A stretch of 64,000 nucleotides of DNA from Devosia submarina (GTDB lineage: Bacteria > Pseudomonadota > Alphaproteobacteria > Rhizobiales > Devosiaceae): NCBI RefSeq assembly GCF_003056345.1, contig NZ_PYWB01000011.1:1-64000 (forward strand), in the 5' to 3' direction. A model generated the notes under the pieces. The model was not told the DNA's origin and searched no databases. It worked only from the letters and a program-made list of their open reading frames with translations. The first letter of the stretch is position 1, and every line of letters begins with the position of its first letter. The translations under genes were made by a program, and so were the position numbers. Below, piece after piece: positions 61,014 through 64,000 of the stretch.

Positions 61014-62351
61014 ATGGCGTCCGCAGCCGAACAGCTGGCACGTAATCTCAATTTCTCGACATTCTCCAAGGCGAAAGCCCTACAGCAGCGCATCTGGTTC
61101 ACACTGGGCGCGCTGCTTGTTTATCGTCTGGGGACTTTCATTCCGGTTCCAGGTATTGACCCCGACGCGTTCCGTGCGACGTTCGAACAGTCGCAGCAGG
61201 GCATCATCGGCATGTTCAACATGTTCGCTGGTGGCGCCGTGGAGCGCATGGCGATCTTCGCCCTGAACCTTATTCCGTACATCACCGCGTCCATCGTGGT
61301 GCAGGTGGTCGCGACGGCATCGCCGCGCCTTGAAGCCCTCAAGAAAGAGGGCGAGGCTGGCCGCCGGAAGATGAACCAGTATACTCGTTATCTGGCGGTG
61401 GTGTTCTGTGCCGTGCAGGCCTATGGCATTGCCGTGGGCCTCGAAGGCAGCCAGGGCGTGGTGCTTAATCCGGGTTGGTTCTTCCGCATCTCCACCGTGA
61501 TCACGCTGGTTGGCGGTACCATGTTCCTGATGTGGCTGGGTGAACAAATCACCTCGCGCGGGGTGGGCAATGGTATTTCGCTGATCATCTTCGCTGGTAT
61601 CGTGGCAAACCTGCCCACGACTATCGTGCAGACGCTTGAGCTCAGCCGTACCGGCGCATTGCCGGCCTTTGCGGGCTTTGGGATGATCATCATCGCCTTG
61701 GTGGTGATTGCGGCCATCGTGTTCTTTGAACGCGCCCAGCGCCGGTTGCTGATCCAGTACCCAAAGCGCCAGGTGGGCAACAAGATGTTCCAGGGGGACA
61801 CGTCCCACCTGCCACTCAAGCTCAACACTTCGGGCGTTATCCCGGTGATCTTTGGTTCGTCCCTGCTGCTGCTGCCAGCGACCATTGCGTCGTTTGCCGC
61901 ACAGGGGAATGCTCCGGAATGGCTGCAGGTCGTTACAGCCTTGCTGGGTCGGGGCCAGCCGCTTTATCTTGCACTGTTCGCCTTCTTCATCATCTTCTTT
62001 GCGTTCTTCTACACGGCGATCGTGTTCAATCCGCAGGAGACGGCAGACAACCTGAAGCGTTCGGGTGGGTTCATTCCGGGTATTCGTCCGGGCGAGCGTA
62101 CGGCACAGCACATCGATTATGTGTTGACGCGCATCACTGTGATCGGTGCTTTGTATCTCACCGTCGTGGCGCTGATTCCTGAAGTGATGTTCAGCCAACT
62201 GGCAGTGAGCCAGTTTATCGGCGGCACCTCGCTGCTGATCATGGTGACAGTGACGCTGGATACGGTTAGCCAGATCCAGAGCCATTTGATCGCACAGCAA
62301 TATGAGGGACTGGTCAAGAAGTCCCGCCTTGGGGGAGGCCGGCGCCGATGA
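61014..62351 (+). CDS. secY: Preprotein translocase subunit SecY
   Basis: The 445-residue channel protein has ten membrane segments; typical blocks are LGALLVYRLGTFIPVPGIDP, plug/segment-2 ITASIVVQV and the cytoplasmic loop with GGFIPGIRPGERTAQHIDY. It overlaps adk by 4 nt. Partner of the SecE at 33237. Confidence 0.98.
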   Translation: MASAAEQLARNLNFSTFSKAKALQQRIWFTLGALLVYRLGTFIPVPGIDPDAFRATFEQSQQGIIGMFNMFAGGAVERMAIFALNLIPYITASIVVQVVATASPRLEALKKEGEAGRRKMNQYTRYLAVVFCAVQAYGIAVGLEGSQGVVLNPGWFFRISTVITLVGGTMFLMWLGEQITSRGVGNGISLIIFAGIVANLPTTIVQTLELSRTGALPAFAGFGMIIIALVVIAAIVFFERAQRRLLIQYPKRQVGNKMFQGDTSHLPLKLNTSGVIPVIFGSSLLLLPATIASFAAQGNAPEWLQVVTALLGRGQPLYLALFAFFIIFFAFFYTAIVFNPQETADNLKRSGGFIPGIRPGERTAQHIDYVLTRITVIGALYLTVVALIPEVMFSQLAVSQFIGGTSLLIMVTVTLDTVSQIQSHLIAQQYEGLVKKSRLGGGRRR

Positions 62352-62911
62352 GACTTATTTTGCTCGGACCACCGGGGGCAGGGAAGGGGACACAGGCCAA
62401 GATCCTGGTCGAGGCCTATGGCATCCCTCAGCTCTCAACCGGCGACATCCTACGCTCTGCTATCCAGGACCGTACACCCCTTGGCCTTGCAGCCAAGGAG
62501 ATCATGGATCGCGGCGATCTGGTGTCCAATGACATTGTCAACGGTATCGTGTCGGATCGATTGGATGCCGCTGATTGCAAGAATGGTTTCATTCTTGATG
62601 GGTTCCCGCGCACAATCGGGCAAGCTGAAGCGCTTGACGGCATGCTCGCCGACAAGGGCATGAGCCTCGATGCCGTGATTGAAATGACGGCCGAAGCCGA
62701 CGTGCTGGTGTCTCGCGTGGTCAACCGCGCCAAGGAAAGCAATCGGCCCGACGACAATCCCGAGGTTATCCGCAAGCGGCTCGAGGTCTACAAGAACGAC
62801 ACGGCGCCGCTGGTGGACTACTACCGCCAGCGTGGCCTGGTGAAGACTGTGGACGGCATGGCGCCGGTTGAGCAAGTCACAGCCGCGATCAAAGCTGCGA
62901 TCGCGCAATAG
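62348..62911 (+). CDS. adk: Adenylate kinase (short-lid form)
   Basis: The 187-residue enzyme catalyses ATP + AMP to 2 ADP. P-loop GPPGAGKGTQ at 7-16, AMP-binding LSTGDILRSAI and GFPRTIGQAEAL are present. The lid is short (RAKESNRPDDNPE) with no zinc cysteines, the form usual in alphaproteobacteria. It is translationally coupled to secY. Confidence 0.98.
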   Translation: MRLILLGPPGAGKGTQAKILVEAYGIPQLSTGDILRSAIQDRTPLGLAAKEIMDRGDLVSNDIVNGIVSDRLDAADCKNGFILDGFPRTIGQAEALDGMLADKGMSLDAVIEMTAEADVLVSRVVNRAKESNRPDDNPEVIRKRLEVYKNDTAPLVDYYRQRGLVKTVDGMAPVEQVTAAIKAAIAQ

Positions 62912-62931
62912 AATAGTGCTTGACTTCGCGG

Positions 62932-62960
62932 TTGACTCTGCGGAATCGAGCCCTTAAAGA
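62932..62960 (+). promoter_or_regulatory. Sigma-70-type promoter before rpsM
   Basis: TTGACT-N17-TAAAGA in the 178-nt gap between adk and rpsM, so the alpha-operon genes may have their own promoter. Confidence 0.55.
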
Positions 62961-63089
62961 ACCGCATCAGTTCCAAAGATTATTGGACTGGATTCGGTTC
63001 CTCGAAAAAGTTGGGGGTCGAAGTCCGGTCCCTTGTTGTTTAACGGCACGGGCCGTGATGGTTGCCGTGTTGAATGAAGGAGAGCAGAC

Positions 63090-63458
63090 GTGGCTCGTAT
63101 TGCTGGCGTCAATATCCCGACGAACAAGCGTGTGATCATCGCGCTGCAGTATATCCACGGGATCGGCGACAAGTTCGCTGAGGATATCTGCACCAAGGTT
63201 GGTATTCCAGCCGAACGTCGCGTCAATGAACTGACCGACGCCGAAGTGATCCAGATCCGTGAAACCATCGACCGCGACTATGTCGTGGAGGGTGATCTTC
63301 GCCGCAACGTGGCGATGAACATCAAGCGCTTGATGGATTTGGGCAATTATCGTGGCCTGCGCCACCGTCGTGGCCTGCCGGTCCGTGGTCAGCGCACCCA
63401 TACCAATGCTCGTACCCGCAAGGGTCCGGCCAAGCCGATCGCCGGCAAGAAGAAGTAA
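63090..63458 (+). CDS. rpsM: 30S ribosomal protein S13
   Basis: The 122-residue protein of the 30S head has [20 protein letters not shown] and the [20 protein letters not shown] tail that contacts P-site tRNA. It starts with GTG, supported by AAGGAGAG 5 nt upstream. Confidence 0.98.
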   Translation: MARIAGVNIPTNKRVIIALQYIHGIGDKFAEDICTKVGIPAERRVNELTDAEVIQIRETIDRDYVVEGDLRRNVAMNIKRLMDLGNYRGLRHRRGLPVRGQRTHTNARTRKGPAKPIAGKKK

Positions 63459-63480
63459 GAACCCGCTTTTACGGGTTCTT
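63457..63480 (+). other. Hairpin overlapping the rpsM stop codon
   Basis: AAGAACCCG-N6-CGGGTTCTT, a 9-bp perfect stem starting within the rpsM stop codon. No proper T-run follows, so it is more likely an mRNA structure than a terminator. Confidence 0.45.
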
Positions 63481-63540
63481 CGATGTAGCTGCCGGGGCTG
63501 GATGGCTAACGGCTGCGCTGATATCGAATTGAGGAAATAG

Positions 63541-63933
63541 ATGGCTAAGACTGAAACTACGCGCGTCAAGCGCAAGGAACGCAAGAACATTACCTCGGGT
63601 GTTGCCCACGTGAATGCTTCGTTCAACAACACCATGGTCACCATTGCCGACATGCAGGGTAACACGATTTCGTGGTCCTCCTCGGGTGTGATGGGCTTCA
63701 AGGGTTCGCGCAAGTCGACCCCGTACGCTGCCCAGGTGGCTGCTGAAGATGCTGCCAAGAAGGCGCAGGAACATGGCATGAAGACCCTTGAGGTCGAAGT
63801 GCGCGGCCCTGGTTCGGGTCGTGAGTCGGCGCTGCGCGCCCTGCAGGCTGCTGGCTTCAACGTCACCTCGATCCGTGACGTCACGTCCATTCCGCACAAT
63901 GGCTGCCGCCCACGCAAGCGGCGCCGCGTCTAA
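63541..63933 (+). CDS. rpsK: 30S ribosomal protein S11
   Basis: The 130-residue platform protein has [20 protein letters not shown] and the C-terminal [13 protein letters not shown]. rpoA is expected next but would begin beyond the window. Confidence 0.98.
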   Translation: MAKTETTRVKRKERKNITSGVAHVNASFNNTMVTIADMQGNTISWSSSGVMGFKGSRKSTPYAAQVAAEDAAKKAQEHGMKTLEVEVRGPGSGRESALRALQAAGFNVTSIRDVTSIPHNGCRPRKRRRV

Positions 63934-63951
63934 CCACGACGGTATGAAGAG

Positions 63952-63981
63952 CTCCCGGCTGCGCAGGCCGGGAGTCTTGTT
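63952..63981 (+). terminator. Terminator-like hairpin after rpsK
   Basis: CTCCCGGC-N7-GCCGGGAG (8 bp) followed by TCTTGTT, 18 nt after the rpsK stop. If rpoA follows, this could be an attenuator. Confidence 0.55.
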
Positions 63982-64000
63982 GCGTTTGCGGCGGAGCGGC

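Overview
The window looks like chromosomal DNA from an alphaproteobacterium of the order Hyphomicrobiales. The ribosomal and RNA polymerase protein sequences, the tRNA-Trp / secE / nusG / rplKAJL / rpoBC order and the GC-rich codon use all fit; Devosia or a close relative is my best guess, but genus is inference only. About half is a dense housekeeping block (33.1-64 kb) and half is accessory or catabolic DNA (1-32 kb).

Left part. 1-1.3 kb: a LysR regulator cut by the window edge, divergent from a secreted protein made of two near-identical ABM-like halves. 1.3-2.8 kb: a mobile-element scar, with a frameshifted serine recombinase tail, a tRNA 3'-end fragment and an apparently intact compact tyrosine integrase. 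2.8-8.3 kb: a GntR/FCD regulator divergent from three consecutive genes for exported alpha/beta hydrolases. 8.4-8.6 kb: a decayed gene remnant. 8.8-23.6 kb: a LysR regulator divergent from a long, mostly overlapping gene run: VOC protein, two DUF885/HExxPGH-type putative metallopeptidases, ketopantoate-reductase-like and Gfo/Idh/MocA oxidoreductases, a complete peptide-type ABC importer (two ATPases, binding protein, two permeases), a D-2-hydroxyacid dehydrogenase and a gamma-glutamyltransferase-like Ntn hydrolase. It reads as an import-and-dismantle pathway for a peptide-like or N-substituted amino acid compound whose identity cannot be read from sequence. It is the best candidate for an undescribed system.

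Middle part (23.8-33 kb): a DUF2059 protein, a LysR tail fragment, a glycine-zipper lipoprotein, a lone malto-oligosyltrehalose synthase (treY), a MAPEG protein, tRNA-Trp, a nest of very small genes (including four closely spaced minus-strand genes, one of only 58 codons), REP-like intergenic repeats and two small envelope or unknown genes.

Right part (33.1-64 kb): secE-nusG-rplK-rplA-rplJ-rplL-rpoB-rpoC, an intrinsic terminator, a 1.7-kb insert with a REP-like element and a minus-strand YbjN-like gene, then rpsL-rpsG-fusA-tuf, the S10 and spc ribosomal genes, secY-adk and rpsM-rpsK. Transcription units can be guessed from good -35/-10 matches before tRNA-Trp, secE, rpsL and rpsM and from hairpins after rpoC, between rplO and secY and after rpsK. 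Points of interest are arginine at S12 position 88, where most bacteria have lysine, and structured leaders before rplK, rplJ and rpoB.
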